The notes under the pieces: model-generated
What the model saw: the letters and a program-made list of their open reading frames with translations, nothing else
Told to the model about the DNA's origin: nothing
The model's database searches: none
Translations under genes and position numbers: made by a program
DNA from: Monarcha castaneiventris obscurior
Taxonomy: Eukaryota; Chordata; Aves; Passeriformes; Monarchidae
Assembly: GCA_026261815.1 (NCBI GenBank)
Contig: JAMPIT010000575.1
Coordinates: 41,207,501 to 41,271,500 of the forward strand
DNA: 64,000 nt
Direction of reading: 5' to 3'
Shown: in pieces, positions 1-14,365 of the stretch
How positions within the stretch are numbered: the stretch's first letter is position 1
How the letters are laid out: each line of letters begins with the position of its first letter

Positions 1-3000
1 AGGCTTGATGAAAAAAATCCAAACATTTTATTGCCAGGAGCAGGTTCATCATTTTCTTCCTCAACAGCTGCCTTTATGTCTTACTATGGTAGTAAAGCTG
101 GATCTGGACCAGTGTCTGGGTTGCAGGAGATGAGGATATGTTTAAAACACTTTGAACTCCATGACTCCTGTGTGTGGGACTGGTTATTTCCTCACAGACA
201 CGAGAGGGATCTGAAGGGCTTCAGAACTGATGTACTATTGAGCAACTCACATATATCTTTAACTGGGCCATGAGCAAAACTAAAAAGAGAGTTTAAACAC
301 AAGAGCCTGATGAAAAAGGACAAGCTCTATGTTGTATTTCATTTTCTGCTGGAAGTTTGCTAACTCTGGTCTTTTTATTTTTTTTTTTTCCAAAAAAAAA
401 GAGAAGATTTTGAAGAACATTAGGCTTGAATGGAAATAAAAAAAATTCAGTGAAAAGCATTTTCATTTCTTTGGGCTTAAAATCAGCATGAATTAATCTA
501 ATTCTAATAAGATCAATATCAAAAAGGAACAGATTATGTTTCTTTAGATCCAGCTGTGTGAATTTTGCAGACTTTATTGTTTTGTCTTGATCTTGAATGG
601 TAAAACACATAACGGGTTAGGAAAAATAATTTCCTGCACGAAAATCATAGTCATATAACTCATATTCAGCAGGGAACCTGTGCCTATGTTGGAGAATATG
701 GCCTGTGTAGACAAAGATCAAGGAGATCAGAAGTAGCACTGTAGACACATTTAACAATAGGAGTTGCTGTAGCCACATGGTGAAGATAAAAGTATTCCAT
801 GATGTAAATTCTGTTAAGAAAACTCACAACACTGCCATGGAAAAGTGACATTTTTGAGGAAATCATGCCCTGCTGTGATCAAGGATGCTTCATGAAACTA
901 TGTCTTATGTGGAACTCACTGACAGACACCAGATGTTTCAAATTCTAGAGAAAAAATACTTCAGTAAAAAGTAATACCAGAACCTCCTTTGGGGAAGACT
1001 AGGATGAAAAAGTGAAGTAGAACTGAATGATTCAGTAGTGAATGATCATTCTGTCTTGGTCATTCGACTTGGGCAGAAGGCTCAGCTGAATTCTGCCAAA
1101 TCTGAATGCAGACAACAGAGTTCATACAAGTCGAGAGCTGATCAAATATCTTTGTGAGTGTTATGGAGCTATGTGGGATTTATGAGATTTGTTCATAGCA
1201 GTCTGTATGGTGCTGTGTTTGGATGGCTTAACCAGTTGTTGATAACACCCCCATGCTTTGGGTATTGGTGAACAGTGTTCCCACAGTGTGAAGACTTTCT
1301 CTGCTCACACTTTGCTCTCACAGTGTATGGAAGAGGCTGGGTTGGAATGCAGCTGGGAAGGGACACATTCAGGATAATTCACCTGAATTCTCCAAAGGAA
1401 TATTCCATATAATATAATGTTATGCTCAGCAATAAAACTGGGCTAGCAGAAGAAGAAGGAGGTGAGGTGAGGGTTGTCTTCCAAGGCAGTTTTTGCCTAG
1501 AGATTTGTTGGACATCGATCTGTTTGCAGCAGGTGGTGAGCCTGTGCAGCACTTCCCTCCACCTCCACCCATTTATTTCATTTCAGTTTCATTTATTAAA
1601 CTGTCTGCTTTTCCTAATCTCTCCCACTGTGCATGGGGACTGAGTAAGTGTCTGTATGGGTGAGTAGCTGTTGATGGTTGTCCACCTACCATGGTGAATA
1701 TCAAGCAAAAAAGAATTGCCAAAAATTTCTGAGGAATGTCTCGTTTGGGTCACTTGTGAATTATGCAATATTGTATTTAAAGTCCTACCAAACAAGATAG
1801 ACCTGTTTTCTTAGGATATCCAGGACACATGATTGGTTTTGTTCTGTTATCTGGGTATCCGATTTGACTAACTAAAAATAAAATTCAAACACGGTAAATA
1901 GTTTTGCAGAGTAAAATGGTGTTTTTTGCATTGCAATTTCCAAGGCTAAGTCCCACGAGGTGCAGTCTGATTCAGAACCTTCCTGGCTTCTGCAGTCCAT
2001 TTCCATAGATTTTACCCCTGAGGGGGCTCTCTTCAAAGAAGCACCTTGGCACCTGTAGCACCAGGGCTACATATCGTTTTTGCAGGCTGTGTGACGGTAA
2101 CACCCTCCAGGCATTCCTGCCTGGGCACCAGGGCTGTGCCAGGGCCCCTCGGCAGTGCGTCACCTTGTCTCAGGAGAAAGACAAGCCAGTTCTTCTCCCC
2201 TGTTTGGCTGGATCAAGCTGCACTGAGCTACTTCTCAGCAAGATCCCACTGCTTTAGGGAAGGAAAGGCCTGAGGAAGGGATTAGATGTTCAGATTCAGC
2301 AAAATAATGTGATGACAACTAGCACATCTATGTCACTAATAATTAAGCAATCACACTTAACACATCTCAACTTGTGGATTTACTATCTTCTCAGAGTGTC
2401 TAGAATTGCTTTGCTTTGTTTCTCTAATTACTTTGTATTTACAACAGGTTAATTGGGACATCAGGTGGGAAAAAGATGCAAATATAGAGATAATACAGAG
2501 ATTATTTTACAATAATAATCTTGAGCAACAACTCACAAGGGAAATGGCTTTCCTGTAAATGTTACCTACCTGCGTGACCTTCAGACACCCTCAATTCTTT
2601 AATTTTTCTGGTCCTTTGGTCAGTGATAAGGAGTTTCTCTTTCCTCTAGCTAACTGACATGTGGATCTCTCAGAAATGGCTACATAATAATTGAATTTAT
2701 TCAATTTAAATAGAAGTAATAACCTTTAGTTTTATGCAGTCTTTCTGTCTTCCAGGAGTAATGCACAGGACATGGGGAAGGGAAGAGGGCCTGAGGTCAG
2801 TCAGCTGCGTTTCACTGCAGTGTGAGTCAAAACCCTATCGAGTAAGAAAAGTTACATAACCTCCCACAGGCAGCTTTCATTTTTGTAGCTGGCTGTCCAC
2901 ATCCATCTATATGTCTGTCTCAGCACTGTTTTTAAATGACTGAAACAAAATGTAAACTAGAACACTGCATACATTTTGTCTTGGCAAAACCATATTACTT

Positions 3001-6000
3001 CTTGTAGGAAACCCCTACCTTAGCATTTGGACTAAGACAAACTCAGACTGCCTGTAATCCTGCAGCAAAACCCTGTGAGTGAGCCGCAGAGTCCCACCTA
3101 AAACAGACTGAGCATGTAGTGGTGCTGCAAAGACAGGCAGAGAAGCTGCGACAGCATGGGAGGCATGCTGGACTCGGTCTGTCCACACTGACTGTAAACC
3201 AAACTGAGGAGAAGTCAATATCTAAAGCTCTTCCTGACTCATCCTGATGATCTGCAAGGGTCTGTACATGCTGGGACAGCATGGTGAGTTTGAGCTTTGG
3301 TGATTATGGAGACCAGGGTTTGAAAGACAGGATAGACACAGCCAGACTTGACCTGCGCTGAGCCTCATGGGCTTGTATAGGTCTTTGGAAAAAGTGCTGG
3401 GAGTATAAATGACATCAGCCAAAATTTTGCATTTAGGCTGATTTGAAAAATCCTACTTTTATACAAAAATTTAATGGTGCTGAAATATCAAAGAGTTAAT
3501 ACAAGATTTCATTGTAAATTGACATGCAGTAAAGCAATTCCAGAGGAATTACAGGCATACCTCCATGGTGTTATGCTCTAGTATAGATGGTGTGAGACTG
3601 AATTTGAATGTAGTCAATATAAGACCAGTGCAGAAGCTTGATTTATCTCATATGTATTAGAGCTGAGATTTGGCCGTGAGGATTGCAATAGACTGAAACC
3701 AGATGTATGTGAACGTAGGTAAGAAAATTTGTACACCATTTCCCTGGAAGTTGTCAGGTGTGATTATGTTATCGTCTCTATTCAAATGATTCCTGGTTCC
3801 CAGCACTGATTCATGTCTGGAAGCTGTTTGCTGCTCAGGCAGGTACTCCAGGTGTGGGATGGGTCCTTTTCTATAACACTGTCTGGTTTCCAGTAACTGA
3901 GTAAAAAGAAAATAGCATCACTTTGTTGGTAAACCTTTTTATACCACTGAGGTTTTCTTTCACCAAAATTTCCTTCCTAGAGTCGAGTTGTAGCCTCTGT
4001 GTCCCACAAAGCAAGTTACAATGAGTTTTCCAACATGGTGGATTTTGACTTTGACACCATTGAAAAGCAACCCAACCATTAAAAAGTGCACAACCAAATA
4101 AGGACTGTTAGCACTGGGATGGTGAGGAGTGAGTCACAAAGAAGCCTTGCTGACTTCAGAAAAGTTTTTCACGCAGCTGCTCACTAGCCTGAGTGGTTGC
4201 TTAACCAAACCCTATTTGAGTAAACCAAAGTCTATGTCTGCACTAAGGAGTTAAGGGGCTGTAGATGGTGAAACAGCGAGTGCTGAGGCCTGGGTGCCCA
4301 TGTGGGAGGGGGATGTTCCAGACCAGTTCAGGTCTGGTCCAGCAGGCTGAGCATCCTCAGTGGAATGCTCAGCACCATCTGAAGGGGACACAGTTGGCTC
4401 ATGCCCAGCTGATCCTGGTGTGAACTCAAGTGCAACAAGTGCAGATGGTTACGAGGCTGGAAACACACACCTGGTCTGGAGTGGGACACTCCTGGAGGCA
4501 CACCCAGCACCCTGGCCCTTTAAAATCTAATTGACATCATTACATTTTCTCCAGAGGCGATTTTGACTGCCAGGTGACTATGGCTGATCACAGGTCAGGA
4601 ACAATAGGCTTTTGTATATATTAATCCTTCATTATCCATTACATTAATGTGTGACAGCAGGAGATTGCACATTGAAGGAAGACTCACTCCAGCCATCATC
4701 CTATGTCCCAGAAGTTTACTGTAAATCAAGTTTGCACTTTTACATAATGCAAGTTTAAATTTTTATGGAAGGAGTAAACTACCCTACTTCCCTGTGTTTT
4801 TGGGATGTGTGTGTGTGTTTGTTTATTTTTATCTTCTTTTTTTCTTTCCTACAAATGAGCAGCACCTTTGAAGGCAGAATTAATTTTCCCCAGATTGCTC
4901 TTACTCTGCCTTGCTCTGGAGGTAGCTGTCAGTTATTGTTCTGCAGAGGATGAAGGAGTTTGACTCCATCAGACTAATAACAGGTCCATGGCTGTACCAT
5001 GCAAAGGAGGAAAAGAAAAGCACACCCAGTATGCTTAACACAGTCACAGTACAGCTGTTTTTCTGTAGTTTACAGTTAGCTGAAATTCATCTCTTGTGTA
5101 CAAGAGCAGCAGCGTTGCCCTAGGGATGTGCTCTCTATTCAGGTCAGAGCAGGACTTCAGCCTGTACTGGCTGTTGTGCCTGTTGTGCTGTGGATTATGA
5201 CAGCTTCCCAAATCCTGGGAAAAAAACATAACTTCAATAATGTGAATGTTTTTGGCAAGCAAGTGTGGCTTTTTCTCCACTTAATGTAGGCAACAGTGCC
5301 AGATGTTTAAAGAGCAATTACATCATGACCTTGGTGACATCAGTATTTGTAGAATTAATACAATTAATTCCTTGCCTTATTATCATAGTTTCTTGGAAGA
5401 AATAAAAATTTATTACTGTTCTAGTTTCACTTATCACATCTGACCTAAAACTCTGAGGGCAGTTACATTAATTGCAAGAGCAGGATTGGGCTTCTGGATA
5501 GTTCTGCCATGGTTTGCCATACCTGCCCCCAGGCTTCAAAAAGCCCCTGAACCATGTGTGCCCAATCAAAAACTGCAGCTGATCATAAAACAACTCTATA
5601 GATGCCCACCAAGCCAAATCTGTGGGCGTTGTTGCAGGAAAGCAAAGTTCACATGTTTGTACTAGAGGTCTTTAGGATGCAAATTTGGTTTAATAATTGC
5701 TCAACTGTTTTTATGGTGATTGACAGTTTTTTTCTGTGGACCTATATATAGCTGGCCTGTTCTATGGCTTATAGTGTCTTTACCCCTACAGAATTTGACT
5801 CTATTGCAGTAAGACATTTCCCATGGTTCTTTTGTTTCTACATAATATTTTTATGAATTTATATGTGCCTTGTTTCTTTTCAGCTTTGTCTTGTAATATG
5901 AGATTAAACTGAGGAGAAACATGTGAAATTAGAAGACAGGATTATTTACTTATTTTTTGTAGAGTACATACATGCCAGCAGGCTGTTCACACCACCTAAT

Positions 6001-9000
6001 TTTATAGCGGCGCAACCCTAACTTGCAAGCCAAATGTAATGGCAGAATGTAGAAAGACGTTCTATCATTAAGGACTCTATACATAAGGGTCAGTGAAATG
6101 GGTAGATTTTAATGCTATGAGTGAAAGAAAGTGTGACAAGAGCATACCTCAGGATGGCAGTACACTTTTCACATGGTGAACAAGCAGCAAATGAATATAT
6201 CAAGCAGCTAAGGGGATATTATGCTACTTGAACAGTGAGAATTTATGGTTGGAGATACACAGGAGGAGAAATTGTTGAGAGAAAAGAGCTGAATGTGCCT
6301 ACACCTAATGAGAAAAATTTAATTGTTAATTGTGAAAAGGAAAATTTCTGTAATGATGCTTGAAACCAGTTTCTGCCAGCTGTCCACTTTAGGGATGCAA
6401 CCTCATGCAACTTAATTGACTTCCCAATTGAACTGTGTGAAGGCTTCACTTGGTTGAGCTATCATGGGGTGTAGAGCATCCTTACAGAGATCACGAAGCT
6501 ATACCCACTTCCTCAGTGAACTGGGAAGGCAAACCACTTGAACATGAGTGTGTATCTTTTTCAGCAGTTTTCCAGCCACCATCAGACAATGACGCTACAG
6601 TGTAATTTCCTTGTGAGGGGAAGAGTGGTTTGCTTACTCCATCTGTACTAGGCAAGAGTACACTGCTGCCACTTTTGAACATTACCAGAGAAAATAAAAT
6701 ACAGCTTTCATTTCACTGTCATGGATGGGAGAACTTTCAGACTAAAGTCAGTGACTACCTATCAGATGCGAGTTTCACACAGCTGAAGGTTCTCTCAAAT
6801 GTATGAATGAGATGACCTGGTAATTAGAAAAAGTCTGTGGATTTGTAGAAGCAGAACCCAAGAGACCTCAAAACCACCTATCTGACAGGGAGCATAGCTG
6901 CGGCCTGGTGGTAAAGCAGGAGCAGAACTGGTGCATTTTTCCAGCATTCTTAGTTGTTTGTTTGGTTGTTTTTTTTTTTTTTTAATACAACAGTCTGAAT
7001 ATTTATAACTATTTATTCTCAATTTATGTTTACCTTACAAACAGAGTTTGTAACATGGTTATAGCGTGATTACTATGCTGCAGAGTGGGTCAGGATGGGC
7101 GAGCAATTCACACAGCTCAGCTGGGCTACGTCGGTGAGAGCTGCAGTGATGTACTTAGAGGCAGTCCAGTGTGAACTAGCACTTTAATCAGCTGCTTCAC
7201 AGCTTCCAGAATCTTCCCAACAGCTGGATTCCTCTCCTATAGCATGGAAAAGCCAACAGAAGTTACATCACCTTTTAATGATTATAGAATATATGTATCT
7301 CCCTGCAACTGAAAGAAGAGAATCCCACAGTAGTGGACAGCTGGTATGAAATCACGGTAACAGAAAATAAGACAATAATAGATTGTCAAGTTCTGAATCA
7401 AAATAAAGAAGGGAATTTTTTAATAATTAATTTTTAATGAATAATTTCATGTAAAGTACAGGTATTGTAGATCGAAACAGTGAAGCCTTGAAGAATCTGC
7501 TGTTGCACTTTAAATCAGAGAGTGACACACATTTTGGTTGGAAACCTATCATTTGACCTCCAAGATCCAGCCAAACAGTGCAGTTTAAAAAGGAATTAAA
7601 ATCATGTGCTGTGATTGTGGTTAAACATTGCACATCACCAGCCATAATGAGTAACTGGTTAATAGTTGATCACAAGTTGAATGGGAGTAAAAAGAGTGTT
7701 TTGCTCTTTTGAAAAAGGCAAACATTATCCCGGAAGTGAAACAAATGAAGTCATTGTTCTGCCCCAAGAGGTGCTGGTACATCTCTGAGGAGAGTTTCAC
7801 ACACAGTTTTGTACATCATACATCTAGAAAGGTGGGAACCAACAGAAAGGGGCAGATAGCTGAGCCACAGGAATGTTACTTTAAACATAACTTCTGTGGA
7901 AATGATCAAGACAATGGGCTTGCTAGATCTAGAGCAGAAAGAATTGAAGAAAGATATGACATCACCCCACAGCTACATGGGTCATACTGGCAAAGGGGAA
8001 GGAAGTGTCTGCTGTGAAGAGGTTCAGCTTAGCAAGTAGGGCAAATGCTCTAACACCAAGATAGTTGAGTTTGCAGCAGATTCCTTGATGATGCTTCAGA
8101 ATCTCCACAGTACTTTTAAGAGAAGCAGGTTAAAAGACACCACTCATTTGTCTGCCACTCTCTCTGGAGAACTGGAGCTTCATTCCTAAGGGCCCGTTGG
8201 GTTTAAGGCCAACGGAAGCAAGATAAACAGAATTACAGTGTCTGAACTTTACACCTGTGGTGCAGAATAAAATGAGTGATTTTTCAGGTACTGTTTTGCA
8301 TGACCAATTGTACTTTGCATGCTTCATTTTCTTGCAGTACAGCAGGTGGTAGTATCCTGAAAGAGCTTGTGCAAAGCACACAAGTGCTCCAAGTTGCATG
8401 CATGCACATAAAGGAGTGCTCTGTATTCAGACCAGCAGCTGCAGGCTGACAGCGTCCTTGTGATGCCTCTGGACACTAATATCCAGGCAGGAATTTTTCC
8501 TATTTGTAATTGTATGTATGTTCCTAGGAGTCAGGAAAACAGGTAAATGAAATCTAGAAAAAACCCCAGCCAAACTTTGCTCAGAGTTCCTATGAATTAT
8601 GTAAGACTCTGAATGTTGTTGAGGTTAAGAAAATAACATGTGTGGTGGACCATGGCCAGCATTGTTTTTCTGGACAAACCAGCATGATGTCAGTATAAAT
8701 GGCTGAGGAACATCTGCTTTTCCTTCCCTGAGTTCTGTAGAAGCAATTGCAGCATGTCAGAGGCCTCAGCAGACTCTGTTTGCAGTTTTATGACTCTACA
8801 ACCTTGGTTTTTTTCCAAGCACAATGGAACTAATTTACAGGGGCTATTGACAGCTGCCTGATGGAACCAGTCAGTGTATTCTGCAAAGTGAAATGTACAT
8901 GTAAAAAAATACTACATTACACATTTTATTTTCTCTCAATATTACATTTGCCAACCAACTCCTCTTTCAAAGCCTGCATTTTCTGCTAATCCCAGAGAAA

Positions 9001-12000
9001 AATTACTGTATTTCTTTGAAGTATTTTGTGAGTTTAATCAGAACAATGAAAATGTCTATTATCTATTTTTGCTTGAGAGAACTGGATCAAAATTGCATGG
9101 AAAAAACTGATTCAAATAAGCAGTCTCTAAATATTTTCATTCTCTATTACTAGCAAATCATCAAAAGGATCTTAATATAATTTGTATCCTTAAGTCATGT
9201 ATTACTGGGAACATTCTCGCCGTGTTAGAGACAGCCCTGAAGTGCTGGAGGCTCACTGTGAGGGTTGATGCACAGATGACTTGAAGAACGAGACCCCAGA
9301 GGTGTGAAAAACTTTGAAACAGGAATGAAAATCCATTGACAAAACACTGATTTGCCTTTAAAAAAATAGGCCAGAGCTCTCACATCTTTTTGAGGGCCTA
9401 AGACAATTCGACCAAATACAGAATAATTATTTATAATTTTAGATCTAACTTGTAGAGGTGGCACATTGCTTATCAAGAGTTTATTGAACTATCCCTTCCC
9501 AACAGTATATAGTAAATATTCTCACCTAAAGGGGAGGTAGAAGAAACAGAAGAAAGTAATACTGTCAAGAGGAGCCTGAACTTAATCTAAAGGTTTTTCG
9601 TAAGGTCACCATGCAAGTAGTCATAACAGCAGGATTTTTTTTTTTCTTGCTGGAGCAAAAATAACTGTATATAGATTATTTATTATTCTGCATTCTGGAT
9701 TTTTGTTCAATCTGTTACGTATGTACCAAAATACTTAGATTTGTTTCAGAATGTTATGCAGTGAAAGGTTCTCTTCTTGAGCTAATTTTCCAGAGGACAC
9801 GTAAGTTCTTCTCACTAGACAAATGGACTCTCACTATATTTTTTTATTAAATGAGAACTAATGTTCTTAAAGGACATTCACATATTCCATTTACCTATAT
9901 TATTATATTCCCTCCAGGCCTTGGCAAATTATTCATCTAACTGTAGATTAGAATAAATGCTATGATGCTATGATGCATTCCAGAGGAAGAGAGAAGTTTA
10001 GCCATACACATGGGGAGCATTTCAGTTCAACTTGCCATATAAGATCTGTATTCTGGCCCAAGAGCACAACAAGAAAAGGTAGAATTCCTCTGAGCTGAAA
10101 GATTTTGATATTGTGAACATGCCCAAGGAAACAGTCAAATTCAAGAGTTATCTTAACCCACTGAACAGATCATGTCCTAACAAAAGAAAAAAAACACATT
10201 AGGATTAATATCAGATTTGAAAGCATAGTTTAGGTTTCATAAGAAACATATTGTTTTGACATGAGAACAATTTTTGCAATTCGGTGATATATTTTAGTAA
10301 ACCAAACACATGGAACTTAGGATTTTTAGACCAGAAGGTACAGTTTCAATAATTTATTTTGAATTTCTTCATAGCACAAAGAAAGGATTATTTAACTTTT
10401 GTCCTTGGATTCTGTTATGTTTTTGACTGCAGTGTCCCAGGGTACTGGCACTTCAGTAACTTCCTTGGGGAAAGTCAAATTTGGCCTGAAATAAGGGACA
10501 CATATGAAAAAAGATTTGACAGAGGAATATGTTTCAATGGTAGGTGCTACAAAGGAAAAGGATAGTCGTTTTTGGGTGCAGCAGCACTGTGGATGAACAA
10601 CTGAGAGTGGCTAATGTATGACAGCGGCTGAGATTTATGTGTAGCAACCCTCAACATCCCAGGCAAATAAACTTGCTCACCATCTGGGCATGGAAAGAGA
10701 AGGATGCAGTAAAAGCTCTTCCTAAAAGGATTCTTTTGAACTTATTTCTCTTCAACCCTTTGGCACGTATGGCAGTATGAGATCCTTGGTGGAAAACCCC
10801 CAGTTTTGAGTGAAGGTCAATGTGGACCTGCCCAGCTTGTTAGCTGCTGCACGCAAGTGGTTTTGGATTTTCACACTTCCTGGTTTGCCACTTCATCTTT
10901 CTGGACAGGATCCAGGGCTCATGGAAACCATCAGAAAGGTTTTACTGGGAGGAGGTAATGACTGAGCTTGTGGGACATAGTCTGTTGTCCAGAGTTCCTG
11001 TTCATCTCAGTGAGTATAATCTCCTGTTTCCTCTCCTTCGCATCCTTATACATGTGCTAGCACAACAGGACATCCATAAAATGGAAAGAAAAAGTTCTCC
11101 TGTTATTGTAGCAAAACGCATATTGGATTTTAGATGGCAGTTCGTGTACTCAGTTCAAGTAGAAAAAAGTGTAACTTGAACCTAGAGGATAATAATCCTT
11201 GTATTTTTCTTCCCTGTTAACTTTACTTACTTTCAAATCCCCTGTACGTGCTAAGACCAAAACAAGTTGTCCTTCCCCAGCAGTGCTTGCATGAGAAGGT
11301 GACATCGCAGGAAGATTCTCATCATTTCTCTAAGAAGAAAACCTTCTTTTTGACAGCTGATATACAAAAGAAAAAGCCCAACAAAACAAAACTAAAACCA
11401 AAATACCAAACAACCAAACAACAGAAACAAACCAGCAACACAGAGAAATCAAACACCTTCAGAAACTGTTATTTTGATATTGGTGTCCTCACTTTGCAGT
11501 TACAAGGAGTTCAGAGGTGTCACATCCCTTGAATTCATTAGAGTTCCTTTTGACTCTTTGTCAGCTCTTCCTGATGAATCTGTGTCATTGCATATATGGA
11601 AAGTTAAAAAATATCCATATTGATATACAAATATTTTATTCTTCAGTCTAGGAAGCTCTGCTTTGTTTATAGCCTCATAAAAACAGTACTAAGTACATCC
11701 AAAGCAGTTGACTCTGGAATTTCCCATAGTGTGTTGGATATCGTCAGCAGGCATAAGGAAGCTACGAGTGTTCATCACTTCCTGAAGAGTTACTGTAATC
11801 TACCTTTTCATATTGTTTAAACAGAATGACACAAAATGTTTTCTTTACCTTTTCTTTTAATATGAATTTAGTGGTCTGAAGGTAATGGTACGTTACAATC
11901 TAAAATAAAGGTGACAAAGTTGTAGACCACTGCTCAAAGTCTACCCATACCATAAAGAAAAGGTTACAATCTGCTAATAGGCTAAAAAACTTGGTTTTTG

Positions 12001-13754
12001 GCCACATGCTTTGAAATCCTATGCCTGTTTTGTAGTGACCATAACACTGAGTGTTCTAAAATAGCACTGCCTAGTGATCTAATTTCTCTGAGCAATGAAG
12101 GTTGACCCAGGATGGATTTTGACTGACTATGTGGCTTCAGAAAGTAGTTTTTTAAAAAAAAAGTCAGAAGCTGTTTTTCCCTAAAAATGCTCAGCATCTG
12201 TATCTTTTACTATTCTTTCTATAGAAGCAAAATTTGCAGATTTGTTTAAAATGTTTACTTTGGATGATAATAATGACATTATCTAGCAGAACGAAAGGGT
12301 TCTTACTTTTGAATTACATGCAGTGGTACTTTATTGTTCTGACAATTCTGGAAAAATGTCTGTGTCATTTCATGGATGTTTGGAATAATTTCATCATATT
12401 ATGCTTTTGGAATCACAAAGTAAACAGAGCTACTGTTAGAGTGTCACCATCTCTCTTCTGACCAGCACTTTTGAAAGTCAAAATGTATATTCAAATATCT
12501 GGGCTAATATGCTAAAGGGAATATGTGCTTCTGCAATGCAGGACAAGGAAGTGATGCTCAGGTTGATTCCCAAGAAAATAGTTCTTGGGGAATTCTTGGG
12601 GAATGTGAGAGGCCTAAGCAGAGGGCTATCCTGGGTATAGCAGCACAGCAATGTCATCACAGCATGAAACTGCTGACAGACACACACTACATAGTGGTCG
12701 CCTGGACACCATGGTTCTTTTCTTTCTCACTTCTGCTATTTAATGTACAAGTATGCTTTGACCACGTATTAGTTGATGTTTCTTTGAAACTTTGAAAAAT
12801 GTAAGGTTATGTGAATATGACTATGACAATCACACTGACAATGCAGCAGTCAGAGACCATATACAATTTTTTGAATAGATTTTTTGTTTCTAAAATTTTT
12901 ACTTACTAAATTAAATTTTCATCAGAGTGAAGCATTCCAGGTATCAGCAAAAGAGGACACCTTTCCACAGTGTTACCATTGTACAGCTCTAAAGCAATGG
13001 TATTAGTTCTGCAGCCAGTGTGTAAGGGTGACAAAGAGCAAGCTGTCACATTCATACGAAACCAAGAGGAGGGAGAGAACTGCTATGTCTCCACATCAGG
13101 AATTCCACATTGAGACTGTTCATCTTTGTGACTTTCTGAGCATCCAACTTTCCAGGGGTATGAAACAGAAAGAAAGTTGCATTAATTTGATCATATATCG
13201 GACACATTGAACATAGCTCTTAGCTCTCCCTGAAGAGCTATCTATAAACCTGTGGCAGACATTGCTGTTTGAAAACAGCAGGTTCAGAGGTTGTTCATGA
13301 CAGGAACTAGATAGTCAAAACAAGAGGCAATATGTCTAGCATCTGAAAGAAAACCTAAGAATGATGACATTTTAGGCAAAAAATTCAAATGCAAATTCAG
13401 AAGCAAATATATATGTTTCGTCATTTCTATTTTCCATTAGCACTGGCTGAGTAGTGGTGAGTAAGGAAGGCAGCATGAATGAAACTGCTATCAACACAGG
13501 TTGGGAGACAGAGGAAACCTCATGCCCAGACCACACATTTGCCACTCCAACTACACCTCAGGCTATCCTGTTGAAAGACACAACACTGTTTCTGGATGTG
13601 AGTTGTTGTTCAGGATGAGCGTTGGAAGGAGCTGAAGGACACTGCAAGTACAGGAGGGAACTGCCAGCACCCAGTCTGCCTCAAAGCAGGCATGTGTTGG
13701 GGTCAGAAGACACAGAAGCCAGCCATTTAGAGAAAGTCCTACCTCCCAAGTACT
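1..13754. other. Intergenic DNA, no supported gene
   Basis: No exon, RNA gene or dated repeat could be supported. Frames of 60-100 codons occur on both strands but lack domains, signal peptides or coding bias. Short homopolymer tracts occur (for example near 6970 and 9637). Old, highly decayed repeats may be missed by eye. Confidence 0.6.
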
Positions 13755-14365
13755 TATAGAATCATAGAGTGGTTTGGGTTGGAAGGCACCTTGAAGATCA
13801 TTTAGTACCAGCCTACCTGCCATGGGCAGGAACACCTTCCATCCAACCAGGATGCTCAGAGCTCCATACAACCTTGTCTTGAATACTTCCAGGGATAGGG
13901 CATCTACTACTTCTTTGCGTAACTTGTTCCACCATTTCACTTCCCTCACAGTAAAGAATTTCTTCCTTACATCTAGTCCAAACCTCCTCCCTTTCAGTAT
14001 AAAGCCATTCCCAAATGTCCTATCACTATGTGGCCCTGTAAGAAGTCCCCCTCCATCTCTCTTGTAGCCCCCTGTAGGTACTGAGAGGTGTCTCTAAGGT
14101 CTCTCTAGAGCCTTCCCTTCCCCAAGTTGAACAGCCCCACTCTCTCAGTCTTTCTTCATAGGAGAGGTGCTCCAGCTCTCTGATCACTTTCATGGCTGTC
14201 TTCTGGACTTGCCCCACCAGGTCTATGTCCTTCTTATGTTGGGGGGCCCCAGACCTGGATGGAGGTCACCAGGTGGGTTTTTATGAGAGCAGAGTGGAAT
14301 GGGAGAACCACATCCCTTGTCCTGCTGGCCATTCAGCTTTTGATGCAGCTGAGGATCCTATAGTA
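13755..14365 (-). mobile_element. CR1 LINE fragment, 5'-truncated
   Basis: The left edge starts with the CR1 3' terminus (minus-strand CTCTATGATTCTAT), followed by the usual 3' UTR text (GGTTTGGGTTGGAAGG on plus) and the C-terminal end of ORF2. A minus-strand frame at 14217-14026 reads ELEHLSYEERLREWG, a decayed form of the reverse-transcriptase tail. It is about 0.6 kb and not functional. Confidence 0.9.

Noticed and set aside
6627..6706. Possible relic of an MMP20 last exon (minus strand LYFIFSGNVQKWQQ)
   Set aside because: The text recalls the MMP blade IV pattern and the location suits MMP20, but only about five residues agree, there is no FxC-type ending and no neighbouring exon. Chance is more likely.
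9955..9985. Octamer-like repeat GCTATGATGCTATGATGC
   Set aside because: It looks like a CR1 tail, but no CR1 3' UTR sequence lies on either side.
10359..10565. Plus-strand frame ending in RFDRGICFNGRCYKGKG, recalling a cysteine-rich domain
   Set aside because: Two cysteines alone are not a domain. No matching exon, signal or conserved spacing was found nearby.
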